DNA from: Planctomycetota bacterium | GTDB lineage: Bacteria; Planctomycetota; J058; JAJDCP01 | Reading direction: 5' to 3' | DNA length: 64,000 nt | NCBI GenBank assembly: GCA_029260765.1 | Contig: JAJDCP010000013.1 | Span: 62,001-126,000, forward strand | In this document: positions 35,781 through 44,654 of the stretch, piece by piece | Layout: each line of letters starts with the position of its first letter | How positions within the stretch are numbered: the first letter of the stretch is position 1 | Made by a program: the position numbers and the translations under genes | The notes under the pieces: generated by a model | What the model was told of the DNA's origin: nothing | The model's input: only the letters and a program-made list of their open reading frames with translations | Databases searched by the model: none

Positions 35781-38700
35781 ATGGCTCTGTTCGAAATCCA
35801 GAACAATAAACACAAAGGGGATGTCTACGAGATCCCCATGAAAGAGATGGTGATCGGCAACCGCCGCAGCGCGGACGTCACCATCCGTGACCCCTGGATC
35901 TCCTGGGACCACGCAAAGATCTTCTTTGCAGGTGGTCAGTATGTGATGGAAGACCTCAATAGCTCGAACGGGGTCTACGTCAACAAGCAGCGCCTGCATG
36001 GACAGATCCCCTTGAATGATGGTGCGACGGTGCACCTGGGGCAGACGCGCTGCAAGTTCTACATCAACCCGCCGCCCGGACTGGTCGCCAACAAGACCCC
36101 GCCTGCGCCCGCTGTCGAGGCGGCGCCTGCCGCGGAAGCGGCGGCCCCTCCAGAGGTCCGTCGTGGCACAGTCGCCATGCAGGTGCCCAGCTTCCTCGAC
36201 GATGCTGCCGCGGCAGCACCCGCGGCAGCGGCAGCGGTCGCACCTGCCGCTGCGGCCGCGAACCCTGCGGAGATCCAGCAGCTTCAGGCTGAAGTTCGGG
36301 CCAAAGAGGCCGACGTTCGTGCCAAAGAGGCGGAGATTCAGCAACTCAAGACCAGCTTTGACCAGCAAAAAGTGCAATTCAAGGCCTACTACGACGCTGA
36401 ATTCCAGAAGGCTCACGAGCGCATCGTCGTTCTCGAAGCACAAGTCGCAGAGGGCGGAGCAGGGGCCGAGCAGTTGGCTCCGCTGCAGCAGCAGGTCGCC
36501 ACGCTGCAGGACCAACTGGCGACACAACAAGCCGGTTTTGCCGCCCAACAGGCAGAGTTGCAGACCCAGCAGGCAGCGCTGCAGGCCCAGCAGGCAGCGC
36601 TGCAGGCCCAGGTACAGGAGCGCGATGCGCAGCTGGCCGCCATGCAGGCGGCCGCAGCCAATGCTGGGACAGCGCAGACGCAGACAGCAGAGCTGCAAGC
36701 GGCGCTGCAGCAAGAGCAGGAGGCGGCGGCCGGACTCGCAGAAGAACTGACCGCCCGCTTGAACGAACGCGCCCAGGAGCTCGAGGATATTCAGGCGCGA
36801 CTCAGTGCGCTTGAGACCGAGAATGGCAGTTTGAAGCAGGCCTCCACTGAGGCGGGCGCCGAGCTCGAGAAGGCGCGCGAGCAGCAAGCTGCCGAAGCTC
36901 AGGCCCAAAAAGCAGCGCTTGAACAAGAGCTGGCGGAAGCCAAAGCGCAGGTGGAGCAGGCGAGTCAGGCGAGCGAAGCTCTCGGCGCCGAGAAGGCTGC
37001 GCTCGAGGAACAGCTGGCGGCGGCCAGGCAGGAAGCCGAAACCCAGGCCGAGCAGGCAGCAGCAATTCAGGCTTCACTGCAGGAAAGTGGAGGCCAGGCC
37101 GAGCATTTGGCCGGAATGCAGGCCGCCCTCGAGCAGTCGCAGGCCGAGACCGCGCAGTTCCAGACGCACTGTGAGCAACTGCAGGCACACGCTGAAGAGA
37201 TGCGTGTCTACTCCGAAGGCTTGCAGGCGCAGATCGAGGGGCTGCAAGCACAGGTCGCGCAGGCCGCCGAGGGCGGAGCCGACGACGGAGAGGCTGAGCG
37301 GCTTCAGGGCGAGCTCGACGAACAGCAGCAGGCGCGCGCGGCGGCCGAAGCCCGCATGGCACAGCTGGAAGCAGAGGCCGATGAAGCCGAGCAGGCGGCC
37401 ACAGAGCAGATCGAAGCTCTCAATGAGAAGCTGCAATCCGCTCGGGGTGCGCTGCGCCAAGAGAAAGACAACGTCATCGAGCTCGAGGAAGAGCTTGAAG
37501 AGCGCAAGCAGCTCGAGTCGCAGCTTGTCGAGCTGCGGTCCAAGAACCGCGAGCTCGAAGAAGAGCTCGAGGCAGCAAAGAAAGCCCCGGCGGAAAGCGA
37601 CAAAGTTGTCGTGCTGGCTGAAACGAACAAGAAGCTCACCGGCCGGTTGAAGAAACTCGACTTCGAGCTGGGCAAGCTCGAGGAAGAAGTCGACGACGCC
37701 GAAGAGAAGTCCATCTCGCTCGAAAAACAGATGTCGAACCTCAAGGAGAAGCATCTCGCGGAGGTGGAAGACCTCGAGGGACGCATCGAAGCGCTCGAGA
37801 CCGAGCTGGGCTCGGCACGGCGGAACGCAGCCGGGGGACCGGGTGCCGACGAGTTGCGCGAAGACCTCGGGCGTTCGCGGGCCATGATCACCGAGCTCGA
37901 GCAGAAGCTCGCCGCGGCTGAAGCTGGCGCCGCCGCCGTGCAGGATCAGGCCGCGGGTCTGGCTGCGGCCCAGGCGCGGGTCCAGGAGCTCGAGCAACAA
38001 CTCACGTCTGCACGGGCCGCGGCTGATACGGCCGACCTTGAGGCAGAGCTGGCGGATGTCCACAGCAAGAACCGTGAGCTCGAAGGCGAGCTGCAAGAGC
38101 TCGACAACGAGCTGGCCGCTTTGAAGAAATCCAGCGTCAGTGCCAGCGAGCTCGAAGCCTTGCGAACCCGCAACGCAGAGCTGCAGCGGGCTCTCGCTGA
38201 GGCCGGCAACTCCGCGGCTGCCGAGGCGCAGGCTGCGGCGGCCGAGTCGCGGGCCCAGTCCGCAGAGGCCCGCGCCGCGACCGCTGAAGCCAGTGTGGTG
38301 CAGCTACGCCAGCAGATCCGAGAGTTGCAGGCGCAGGTCGCGATGGGCAGCGGGGGCGGCGCCGATCCTCAAGAACTGGCCGCAGCGCAAGCGCGTATCG
38401 CTGGTCTGCAGTCGGAGTTGACTGCGGCTCAGGCAGCAGCTAGCGCTGGAAGTAGCGGAGCGGCGTCCCTCGAGCTGCTCGATCAGATCGAGGCTGCCAA
38501 ACGGAACGCCTTCGCCGCCCAAGCTGAGCGCGACACGGCCGAAGCGAAGGCCGACCAACTGCAACGGCAGGTGAAACGTCTCGAGACAGAGCTGAATGAT
38601 GCCCGTCTGGCGCGCGAGACGCTGCGCCAGGTCGCGGTGCCTCGCGAAGAGCTGGTGTCTGCCACCCAACGCGTCGAGAGCCTGCAAGCAGAGGTGCAGA

Positions 38701-39161
38701 AACTCCAGCTGAGCTCGGGAGGGGGCAGCTCTGCCCCGGACATGGCGCGGATCCAGGAGTTGGAGCAGTCGATCGACAAACTGGAAGGCGAGCTGGAGAA
38801 GGCCAGCGCTGGCGGCGGGGGCGCCTCCGAGCGCGTGGCGCAGCTCGAGGCGGAGATCGCCCGCCTGCAGGCCTCAGGTGGCGGCGGAGATGCCGCGTCC
38901 GCCCGAGAGCTCGAGTCGTTGCGGGGCCAGCTCGAGGACGCCGAAGCCGATCTGGCGGATTCCGAGGACGAGATCAAGCGTCTGAAGAAGAAGATCCTGA
39001 GGCAACAGAAAGAGCTCGACGTGGTCGATGAAGATCTCGAGACCATCGAGAACGAGAAGATCAAGCTCAAGCGCGAGCGGGACCAGTTCTCGTCCGAGTT
39101 GATCGAGGCCGAAAACACCATCCGCCACCTCGAGGCCCAGCTGGACGCAGTCCGGCAATGA
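35781..39161 (+). CDS. FHA-domain coiled-coil protein B
   Basis: 1126 aa. FHA domain at about 1-95 with the same signature as protein A: MVIGNRRSADVTIRDPWISW, DHAKIFF, EDLNSSNGVYVN. An Ala/Pro-rich hinge (about 105-165, long Ala runs) precedes a coiled coil of roughly 950 residues. Its first part is Gln/Ala-rich with a duplicated 7-residue unit (ALQAQQA), the middle is Glu/Leu-rich, and glycine-rich breaks (SGGGG-type) fall near 860 and 980-1030. No signal peptide or transmembrane segment. Paralogy with A suggests duplication followed by rod expansion. It may form filaments or bridges whose FHA end binds phosphorylated partners; this is inference. Confidence 0.87.
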   Translation: MALFEIQNNKHKGDVYEIPMKEMVIGNRRSADVTIRDPWISWDHAKIFFAGGQYVMEDLNSSNGVYVNKQRLHGQIPLNDGATVHLGQTRCKFYINPPPGLVANKTPPAPAVEAAPAAEAAAPPEVRRGTVAMQVPSFLDDAAAAAPAAAAAVAPAAAAANPAEIQQLQAEVRAKEADVRAKEAEIQQLKTSFDQQKVQFKAYYDAEFQKAHERIVVLEAQVAEGGAGAEQLAPLQQQVATLQDQLATQQAGFAAQQAELQTQQAALQAQQAALQAQVQERDAQLAAMQAAAANAGTAQTQTAELQAALQQEQEAAAGLAEELTARLNERAQELEDIQARLSALETENGSLKQASTEAGAELEKAREQQAAEAQAQKAALEQELAEAKAQVEQASQASEALGAEKAALEEQLAAARQEAETQAEQAAAIQASLQESGGQAEHLAGMQAALEQSQAETAQFQTHCEQLQAHAEEMRVYSEGLQAQIEGLQAQVAQAAEGGADDGEAERLQGELDEQQQARAAAEARMAQLEAEADEAEQAATEQIEALNEKLQSARGALRQEKDNVIELEEELEERKQLESQLVELRSKNRELEEELEAAKKAPAESDKVVVLAETNKKLTGRLKKLDFELGKLEEEVDDAEEKSISLEKQMSNLKEKHLAEVEDLEGRIEALETELGSARRNAAGGPGADELREDLGRSRAMITELEQKLAAAEAGAAAVQDQAAGLAAAQARVQELEQQLTSARAAADTADLEAELADVHSKNRELEGELQELDNELAALKKSSVSASELEALRTRNAELQRALAEAGNSAAAEAQAAAAESRAQSAEARAATAEASVVQLRQQIRELQAQVAMGSGGGADPQELAAAQARIAGLQSELTAAQAAASAGSSGAASLELLDQIEAAKRNAFAAQAERDTAEAKADQLQRQVKRLETELNDARLARETLRQVAVPREELVSATQRVESLQAEVQKLQLSSGGGSSAPDMARIQELEQSIDKLEGELEKASAGGGGASERVAQLEAEIARLQASGGGGDAASARELESLRGQLEDAEADLADSEDEIKRLKKKILRQQKELDVVDEDLETIENEKIKLKRERDQFSSELIEAENTIRHLEAQLDAVRQ

Positions 39162-39255
39162 GGGGCTCCGCAGGCACAGCCCGGCATCTGTGCTCGAGCC
39201 GTTCCTGCTCAACTCCTGGTTGACCGCGCAGCCCGTCGCGCCCGACTCATTCCTC

Positions 39256-39279
39256 AGGCCCGGACACCCGTCCGGGCCT
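39256..39279 (+). other. Strong stem-loop upstream of the beta-propeller/amidohydrolase gene
   Basis: AGGCCCGGAC and GTCCGGGCCT form a perfect 10-bp stem with loop ACCC. No T-run follows, so it is not a standard terminator. It could mark the end of the FHA gene transcript or act in the leader of the next gene, whose ATG is 24 nt downstream. Confidence 0.5.
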
Positions 39280-39302
39280 GCTGCATCCGTAAGGAGCCCA
39301 CG

Positions 39303-42300
39303 ATGGACTGCAAGCTTCGCACCCTGGTTCTCGGGCTGCTCCTGCTGGTCAGCCTTGACGCGCAGGAGCTTGACTCCGGCTGGGATGTCCAGGATCCCGG
39401 GTTGCCGCTGCGCGAGCTCCGCTTTGAGGTCGACGAGGGCACCTGGGTCAGCTGTGATGTCAGTCCAGACGGCAGCCAGATCGTCTTTGACCTGCTGGGA
39501 GACATCTACCTGCTTCCGCTCGAGGGAGGCGCTGCCCAGTGCATCAAGGCCGGCCTGGCCTGGGATATCCAGCCCTGTTTCTCGCCCGACGGCGCCTGGA
39601 TCGCCTATTGCAGCGACCAGGGGGGCGGGGACAACGTCTGGATCATGCGCAGCGACGGCAGCGAGGCACGTGCGGTCAGCGACGAGTCCTTCCGCTTGCT
39701 GAACAACCCTTGTTGGATGCCGGACGGCCGCTACATCGTCGCCCGCAAACACTTCACCAGCCGTCGCTCCCTGGGGGCCGGAGAGATGTGGATGTTCCCG
39801 CTGAGCGGGGGACCGGGCGTGCAGTTGACCGAGCGCAAGAACGACCAACAGGACGCCGGCGAGCCGTCCGTCTCGCCTGATGGACGGTTCTTGTATTGGA
39901 GCGAGGACGTCTCCGGCGGCAGCACCTTTCAATACAACAAGGACCCCAACGAGGCGATCTATGCGATCTGGCGCAAAGATCTCGAGACCCTTGAGGTTGT
40001 GCGCCAGGTTGGTGGGCAGGGCGGGGCCGTCTGCCCCCAACCCAGCCCCGACGGTCGTTGGCTGGCCTGGGTGCGCCGGGTGCGCAACCGCAGCGTTCTC
40101 TATCTGCAAGACCTGCGTACGGGCGAGAGTCGGCCCCTGTTCGACGGCATGTCCAAGGATGCGCAGGAGACCTGGGCGATCTTTGGTGTCCATCCAGGCT
40201 TTGCCTGGACGCCTGACAGCCGTGAGTTGGTCTACTCCGCTCAGGGCGGCCTGTGGCGGCAGCGGATCGCCGGGGGGCCGCCGCGCCGTATCCCTTTCCG
40301 GGCAGAAGTGCAGCTGCAGATCGCCGAGACCCAGCGGCCCGCGCAGACGATCGACGCTGCCCGCCGTCCGGTGCGTGTCTGCCGAGGGCCGGTGGTCGGG
40401 CCCGATGGCCAGTCGGTGGTCTTCCAGGCGCTGGGGCAGCTCTGGCAAAGAGAGCTCGCGGGAGGCGAGCCGAGAGCGTTGACCGGACGAGAGAGTTTCG
40501 CCTACACACCCAGCTTCTCCCCCGACGGGCAGCGGCTGGTCTTTACGCGCTGGCACGACGTCGAGGGAGGCCGTCTGTGCCTGCTCGAGGGGGGCCGTGA
40601 ACGTTCGCTGCTGCCCGCACCCGGCCACTACCTGCATCCCCGTTTCTCCCCCGATGGCCGCTGGCTGGTGTATGAAAAACTGGCCGGAGATGCCTTGCGG
40701 GGGCGTGCGTTCAGCTTCGAGCCCGGCATCTACCTGCTCGAGTTGGACAGCGATACACCGCCGCATCGGATCTTGAGCCGCGGCGAAAGGCCGAGATTCT
40801 CGCCGGATGGGACGCGTATCCTGGTCGAGGATCATCAGGACGGCCAGGCGGTGCTTCTCAGCTACCAGCTCGATGGCGACGAGTCTCGGGTCGTGGCCCG
40901 CTCGCCGTACGTGACCGAATGGGAGCTCTCTCCTGACGGGGAGTGGCTGGCCTTTACCTATCTATGGAACGCCTATGTGTGTCCCCTTCCTTCCGGCGGC
41001 GGTCCGCTCGACGTCTCGGCGGAGCTCAAAGCGGTGCCTCTGGCCCGTTTGAGCCGCGATGCGGGGCAAGATCTCAGCTTCAGCGCAGACTCACGCCAGG
41101 TCTACTGGGGACTGGCCGATTCGCTCTACTGCGCCAGCCTCGACGCGCTCTTTCCAGAGCCCTTCGGCGTTGCTCGCCTGCCCGAAGCGCCCTGGGACGG
41201 TGTTGCTGAGGTGTATCCGCTGGGGTTCGGACTCACCGTTGACCGGCCCGAGGGGGAGCTGTGGTTGCGCCATGGGCGGCTCGTGACTATGCGCGGGGAC
41301 GAGCTGCTCGACGATGGCGTCATCCAGATCGTGGGCTGCCGCATCCAGGGGATCTGGCCCGCCGACGCGGCGCCGGCGATCCCTGCGCAGGCCACGGTGC
41401 TCGACCTCGAAGGGCGCACAGTTCTTCCGGGGCTGCTCGATGTGCACGCACATATCCGCCACGGCAGCCGGGGCATGCTGCCGCAGCGCAATTGGCAGCA
41501 CCTGGCCAACCTGTCCTTCGGGGTGACCACCAGCCATGATCCGAGCAACGATACACGCATGGTGTTCGCGGCCGCGGAGCTGCAGGCGGCGGGCCGCATC
41601 CTGGCGCCACGCATCTTCAGCACGGGCACGATCCTCTACGGTGCCGACGGCGACTTCAAGGCGGTTGTGGACAGCTACGACGACGCCCTGTCCCACCTGC
41701 GCAGGACGGCCGCGTTCGGAGCCTTCAGCGTCAAGAGTTACAACCAACCGCGCCGCGATCAGCGTCAGCAGATTCTGCGCGCCGCACGCGAGTTGGGTCT
41801 GGCGGTGGTCCCCGAAGGGGGTTCCACCTTACAGCACAACCTCAACCAGATCGTCGATGGGCACACCACGATCGAGCACAATCTGGCGGTTGCGCCACTG
41901 TACGAGGATGTGCTGCAACTGTTCGCGGCTAGCGGCACCGCCTACACGCCAACGTTGGTGGTCAGCTATGGGGGGCCTTCGGGCGAGAACTGGTTCTATC
42001 AGCATGAGGACGTCTGGCGTGATGCACGCCTGAGCCGCTGGATGCCCCAGGGCTTGCTCGACGCTCGGGCCCGCAGGCGCACCATGCTGCCCGAAGAGGA
42101 ATTCCACCACAAGCAGGTCGCGGCCAGCGCGGCAGAGCTGGCGCGCCGCGGGACCTTGGTGCAGGTGGGGGGGCATGGCCAGCTGCAGGGGCTGGCCGCG
42201 CACTGGGAGATGCGCCTGCTCGTGCAAGGCGGAATGACGCCCCACGATGCCCTGCGGGCGGGCACGATCTGGGCGGCGCAGGGGATCGGCATCGACGCAG

Positions 42301-42536
42301 CGGTCGGCAGCATTGAGCCTGGTAAGCTGGCCGATCTGATCGTGGTCGACGGGGATCCGCTCGCGCAGGTGGAGGATGCGGCGCGCCTGCGCTGGCTGAT
42401 CCTCAATGGGCGTCTGTACGATGCAGACAGCCTGGAGCAGCTGTATCCCGAGCGACGGCCTTTGCCCCCGGGTCCGCAGCTCGAGGATGCGCTTCCGTTG
42501 GAGCCGGATTGGTTCGACGCCTGCCCGCATCACTGA
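39303..42536 (+). CDS. Secreted beta-propeller/amidohydrolase fusion (PD40 + amidohydrolase)
   Basis: 1077 aa. Signal peptide at 1-20 (LVLGLLLLVSLDAQE). The first 600 residues contain repeated SPDG motifs (CDVSPDGSQIVF, FSPDGAWIAY, FSPDGQRLVF, LSPDGEWLAF), marking TolB/WD40-like PD40 propeller blades. The C-terminal amidohydrolase (about 655-1040) has LPGLLDVHAHIRHG (His715, His717), the family Lys in SVKSYNQ, TIEHNL and QVGGHGQLQGLAAHWEM. This two-domain family is known in bacteria; substrates are undefined, probably extracellular amides or peptides. AAGGAG lies 7 nt before the ATG. A dispersed-repeat copy starts 4 nt after the stop. Confidence 0.88.
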   Translation: MDCKLRTLVLGLLLLVSLDAQELDSGWDVQDPGLPLRELRFEVDEGTWVSCDVSPDGSQIVFDLLGDIYLLPLEGGAAQCIKAGLAWDIQPCFSPDGAWIAYCSDQGGGDNVWIMRSDGSEARAVSDESFRLLNNPCWMPDGRYIVARKHFTSRRSLGAGEMWMFPLSGGPGVQLTERKNDQQDAGEPSVSPDGRFLYWSEDVSGGSTFQYNKDPNEAIYAIWRKDLETLEVVRQVGGQGGAVCPQPSPDGRWLAWVRRVRNRSVLYLQDLRTGESRPLFDGMSKDAQETWAIFGVHPGFAWTPDSRELVYSAQGGLWRQRIAGGPPRRIPFRAEVQLQIAETQRPAQTIDAARRPVRVCRGPVVGPDGQSVVFQALGQLWQRELAGGEPRALTGRESFAYTPSFSPDGQRLVFTRWHDVEGGRLCLLEGGRERSLLPAPGHYLHPRFSPDGRWLVYEKLAGDALRGRAFSFEPGIYLLELDSDTPPHRILSRGERPRFSPDGTRILVEDHQDGQAVLLSYQLDGDESRVVARSPYVTEWELSPDGEWLAFTYLWNAYVCPLPSGGGPLDVSAELKAVPLARLSRDAGQDLSFSADSRQVYWGLADSLYCASLDALFPEPFGVARLPEAPWDGVAEVYPLGFGLTVDRPEGELWLRHGRLVTMRGDELLDDGVIQIVGCRIQGIWPADAAPAIPAQATVLDLEGRTVLPGLLDVHAHIRHGSRGMLPQRNWQHLANLSFGVTTSHDPSNDTRMVFAAAELQAAGRILAPRIFSTGTILYGADGDFKAVVDSYDDALSHLRRTAAFGAFSVKSYNQPRRDQRQQILRAARELGLAVVPEGGSTLQHNLNQIVDGHTTIEHNLAVAPLYEDVLQLFAASGTAYTPTLVVSYGGPSGENWFYQHEDVWRDARLSRWMPQGLLDARARRRTMLPEEEFHHKQVAASAAELARRGTLVQVGGHGQLQGLAAHWEMRLLVQGGMTPHDALRAGTIWAAQGIGIDAAVGSIEPGKLADLIVVDGDPLAQVEDAARLRWLILNGRLYDADSLEQLYPERRPLPPGPQLEDALPLEPDWFDACPHH

Positions 42537-42540
42537 TGTT

Positions 42541-42566
42541 CGAAGCGACTTCTGACGCACTCGCTA
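42541..42566. repeat. Dispersed repeat, copy 2 (matches 4336-4362)
   Basis: Same sequence as copy 1 but for three substitutions and one base. The inner GAAG-CGA-CTTC is palindromic here. Confidence 0.45.
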
Positions 42567-42610
42567 GCGGAGACCGCGGAACTTGTGAGCCCGGGCGCAA
42601 GACTCTGGCC

Positions 42611-42633
42611 AGCGCAACGCATTGCGCTACAAT
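42611..42633 (+). promoter_or_regulatory. Inverted repeat abutting a -10 box
   Basis: AGCGCAA-CGCA-TTGCGCT is a perfect 7-bp inverted repeat (42611-42628). Its last base is the first T of TACAAT (42628-42633), a good -10 hexamer 26 nt before the hydrolase ATG. The arrangement suits an operator that blocks RNA polymerase. The -35 region is weak. Confidence 0.45.
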
Positions 42634-42659
42634 GGTCGATCGGGAATGATCGGTGAGTT

Positions 42660-43742
42660 ATGGCTGCAAGTCTGCTGATCCTGGGTGTCCTGGGTTTGAT
42701 CTGTGCGGTTGCCTGGGCCCTCTGGTGCGAGATCATCTATTGCGAGCAGCGCCTCGGTGACGAGCTCGTCTACGTCGAGGCGTTGGACGGCCATCGGCTT
42801 GGCATGGTGCATTACCGTGCCCGTGGCGCGCTGCGAAGAGCCGAGCCTGTGGTGTTGTGCCACGGACTGTCGGTCAACCGCGCGAACATGGATCTCGATG
42901 ATGAAACTTCGCTGGCCCTGTATCTGGCCAACCGGGGCTTTGATGTCTACGCGCTCGATCTGCGCGGACGCGGTCACAGCCGCGATGGTCGCTGGATCCC
43001 CCAGCATGGCTTCGACGACTACGTGCGGTTCGACCTGCCTGCAGTCATCGACGCCGTGCGGCGTCGGCACGATGCAGTCCGGGTACACTGGGTGGGCCAC
43101 AGCATGGGGGGGCTGGTGCTGTATGCCTACCTGGCCCGTCACCCTGAGGCGCATGTCCGCAGCGCTGTAACCGTCGGCTCTCCCGTGCGCTTGCATCTTC
43201 CCTGGTGGGCTCGTTGGAGCGCGCGCATCCCCGCCTGGGCGCCGCGTATGGCGCCGATCCTGCAGGCCCGGCTGGCGTTTCTGATCGCCCCCTTTGTCGG
43301 GTTGTGGTATCCGGGCCTGGTGCGTTACATCATCCATCCAGAACACACGCGTGCCCGCCGCGTGCGGCGGGCGGTGGCCAATCTGGTGGCGGACATCAGC
43401 GGTCCGGAGCTGCAGCATTTCTCGCATATGGTCCTGAGCGGAGAATTCAGCAGCCTCGAGGACGGTTTCGACTACCGGGCGGGCATGGCCGACATCCGCG
43501 TCCCCATGCTCGTGATGGCGGGCAACCGGGATCTGCTCGCCCGGGCCGAAGGCGTGCGCGAAGGTTACGAATGCCTGGGCAGCCCTGAGAAACGCTATTG
43601 CCTGATGGGAAGCGAAACCGGGCAGGTAGACTTCGGACACGGCGACCTGCTGATCGGGGACTACGCGCCGAAGTTGGTCTTTCCTGAGATAGAGGCCTGG
43701 TTGCTGCAGCACGACCCGGTCCGGGACGCGCTGACCGTTTGA
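42660..43742 (+). CDS. Membrane-anchored alpha/beta hydrolase
   Basis: 360 aa. An N-terminal hydrophobic helix (about 5-24, LLILGVLGLICAVAWALW) is likely a membrane anchor or uncleaved signal. The alpha/beta hydrolase fold carries LCHGLSVNR (oxyanion region), nucleophile Ser148 in GHSMGGLVLY, the acid Asp in VMAGNRDLL and His in DFGHGDLLIG. A helical cap holds several Trp and Pro (WWARWSARIPAWAPRMAP). Lipase, esterase and related activities share this pattern. It begins a four-gene run with hsp33, M20 and MBL genes at short or overlapping spacing. Confidence 0.85.
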   Translation: MAASLLILGVLGLICAVAWALWCEIIYCEQRLGDELVYVEALDGHRLGMVHYRARGALRRAEPVVLCHGLSVNRANMDLDDETSLALYLANRGFDVYALDLRGRGHSRDGRWIPQHGFDDYVRFDLPAVIDAVRRRHDAVRVHWVGHSMGGLVLYAYLARHPEAHVRSAVTVGSPVRLHLPWWARWSARIPAWAPRMAPILQARLAFLIAPFVGLWYPGLVRYIIHPEHTRARRVRRAVANLVADISGPELQHFSHMVLSGEFSSLEDGFDYRAGMADIRVPMLVMAGNRDLLARAEGVREGYECLGSPEKRYCLMGSETGQVDFGHGDLLIGDYAPKLVFPEIEAWLLQHDPVRDALTV

Positions 43743-43775
43743 GGTCTATACCTGCCACACGGGGACAGGGAGTCG

Positions 43776-44654
43776 ATGGATATCTTGATTCGTGGCACGC
43801 TGCCCCGCAAAGGGCTGCGCTTCTTGGCCGCCTGCACCACAGAGACCGCGAGAGAGGCTGAGTGGCGGCATCTTGCCGGCCGCGCGCCCGCACAGATTCT
43901 GGCCGAGTTGTTGACGGGAAACCTCTTGATCGCCTGTCTGTCGGTTGATCCCAGCGAACGCACCACACTGCAGATGAACACCGACGGCGTTCTGGGCTCA
44001 GTGATGACCGACGCCGATTGCCGCGGCTGGGTGCGGGGATTCACATCGAAGAAGCATTGCTCGACGATCGACCGGGGCCCATCGCATCCCTACTACAGCT
44101 TGGGAAACCACGGCACCCTTACCCTCAGCCGCAGCAAGCCGGGCCTGTTGGTCATGCAGAGCCACGTCGAGCTCAAGGCGATGAACCCGGCCCTGGATCT
44201 CGCCCACGTGTTGGAAACCTCGGACCAGATCCCGAGTTGCCTGGCCCTGGCTACCGTATATGCCGAAGAGCTCACCTACGCAGGGGGGCTGCTGGTGCAA
44301 GCGCTTCCCGACCACGACGTCCAGGCCTTCGTTGAACTGCGCGAGCGATGTCAGTCCGGCGAAGTCGACAAGCTGCTGCTCGAGCATCGCCAGCCCGAGC
44401 TCATGCTCGACGCGCTCTTCGCTGAAGGGGAGCGCGAGGACATGCTGTGCGTGCGCCCCGCATACCGCTGCACCTGCTCACGCGAGAAGGCCTGCGAGGT
44501 ACTGATGAGCCTGGGGCTGGCAGAGATCGAGTCGATCCGTGCCGATGTGGGCAGCTCAGAGGTCGCCTGCCACTTCTGCGGAGACACCTACCATCTCGGC
44601 GAGGACGATCTCGACCGGGTGATCGAACAGTTGTTGGGCCGGGAGGAGCTGTGA
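43776..44654 (+). CDS. hslO: Redox-regulated chaperone Hsp33
   Basis: 292 aa, the expected size. The N-terminal domain has ELLTGNLLIA and the substrate-facing beta region. The C-terminal zinc switch is intact: CxC at Cys232/Cys234 and CxxC at Cys265/Cys268, followed by the DTYHLGEDDL end. Oxidation of these cysteines releases zinc and activates holdase activity against protein aggregation. A good Shine-Dalgarno (AGGGAG) lies 3 nt before ATG. Its stop overlaps the M20 start by 1 nt. Confidence 0.95.
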   Translation: MDILIRGTLPRKGLRFLAACTTETAREAEWRHLAGRAPAQILAELLTGNLLIACLSVDPSERTTLQMNTDGVLGSVMTDADCRGWVRGFTSKKHCSTIDRGPSHPYYSLGNHGTLTLSRSKPGLLVMQSHVELKAMNPALDLAHVLETSDQIPSCLALATVYAEELTYAGGLLVQALPDHDVQAFVELRERCQSGEVDKLLLEHRQPELMLDALFAEGEREDMLCVRPAYRCTCSREKACEVLMSLGLAEIESIRADVGSSEVACHFCGDTYHLGEDDLDRVIEQLLGREEL

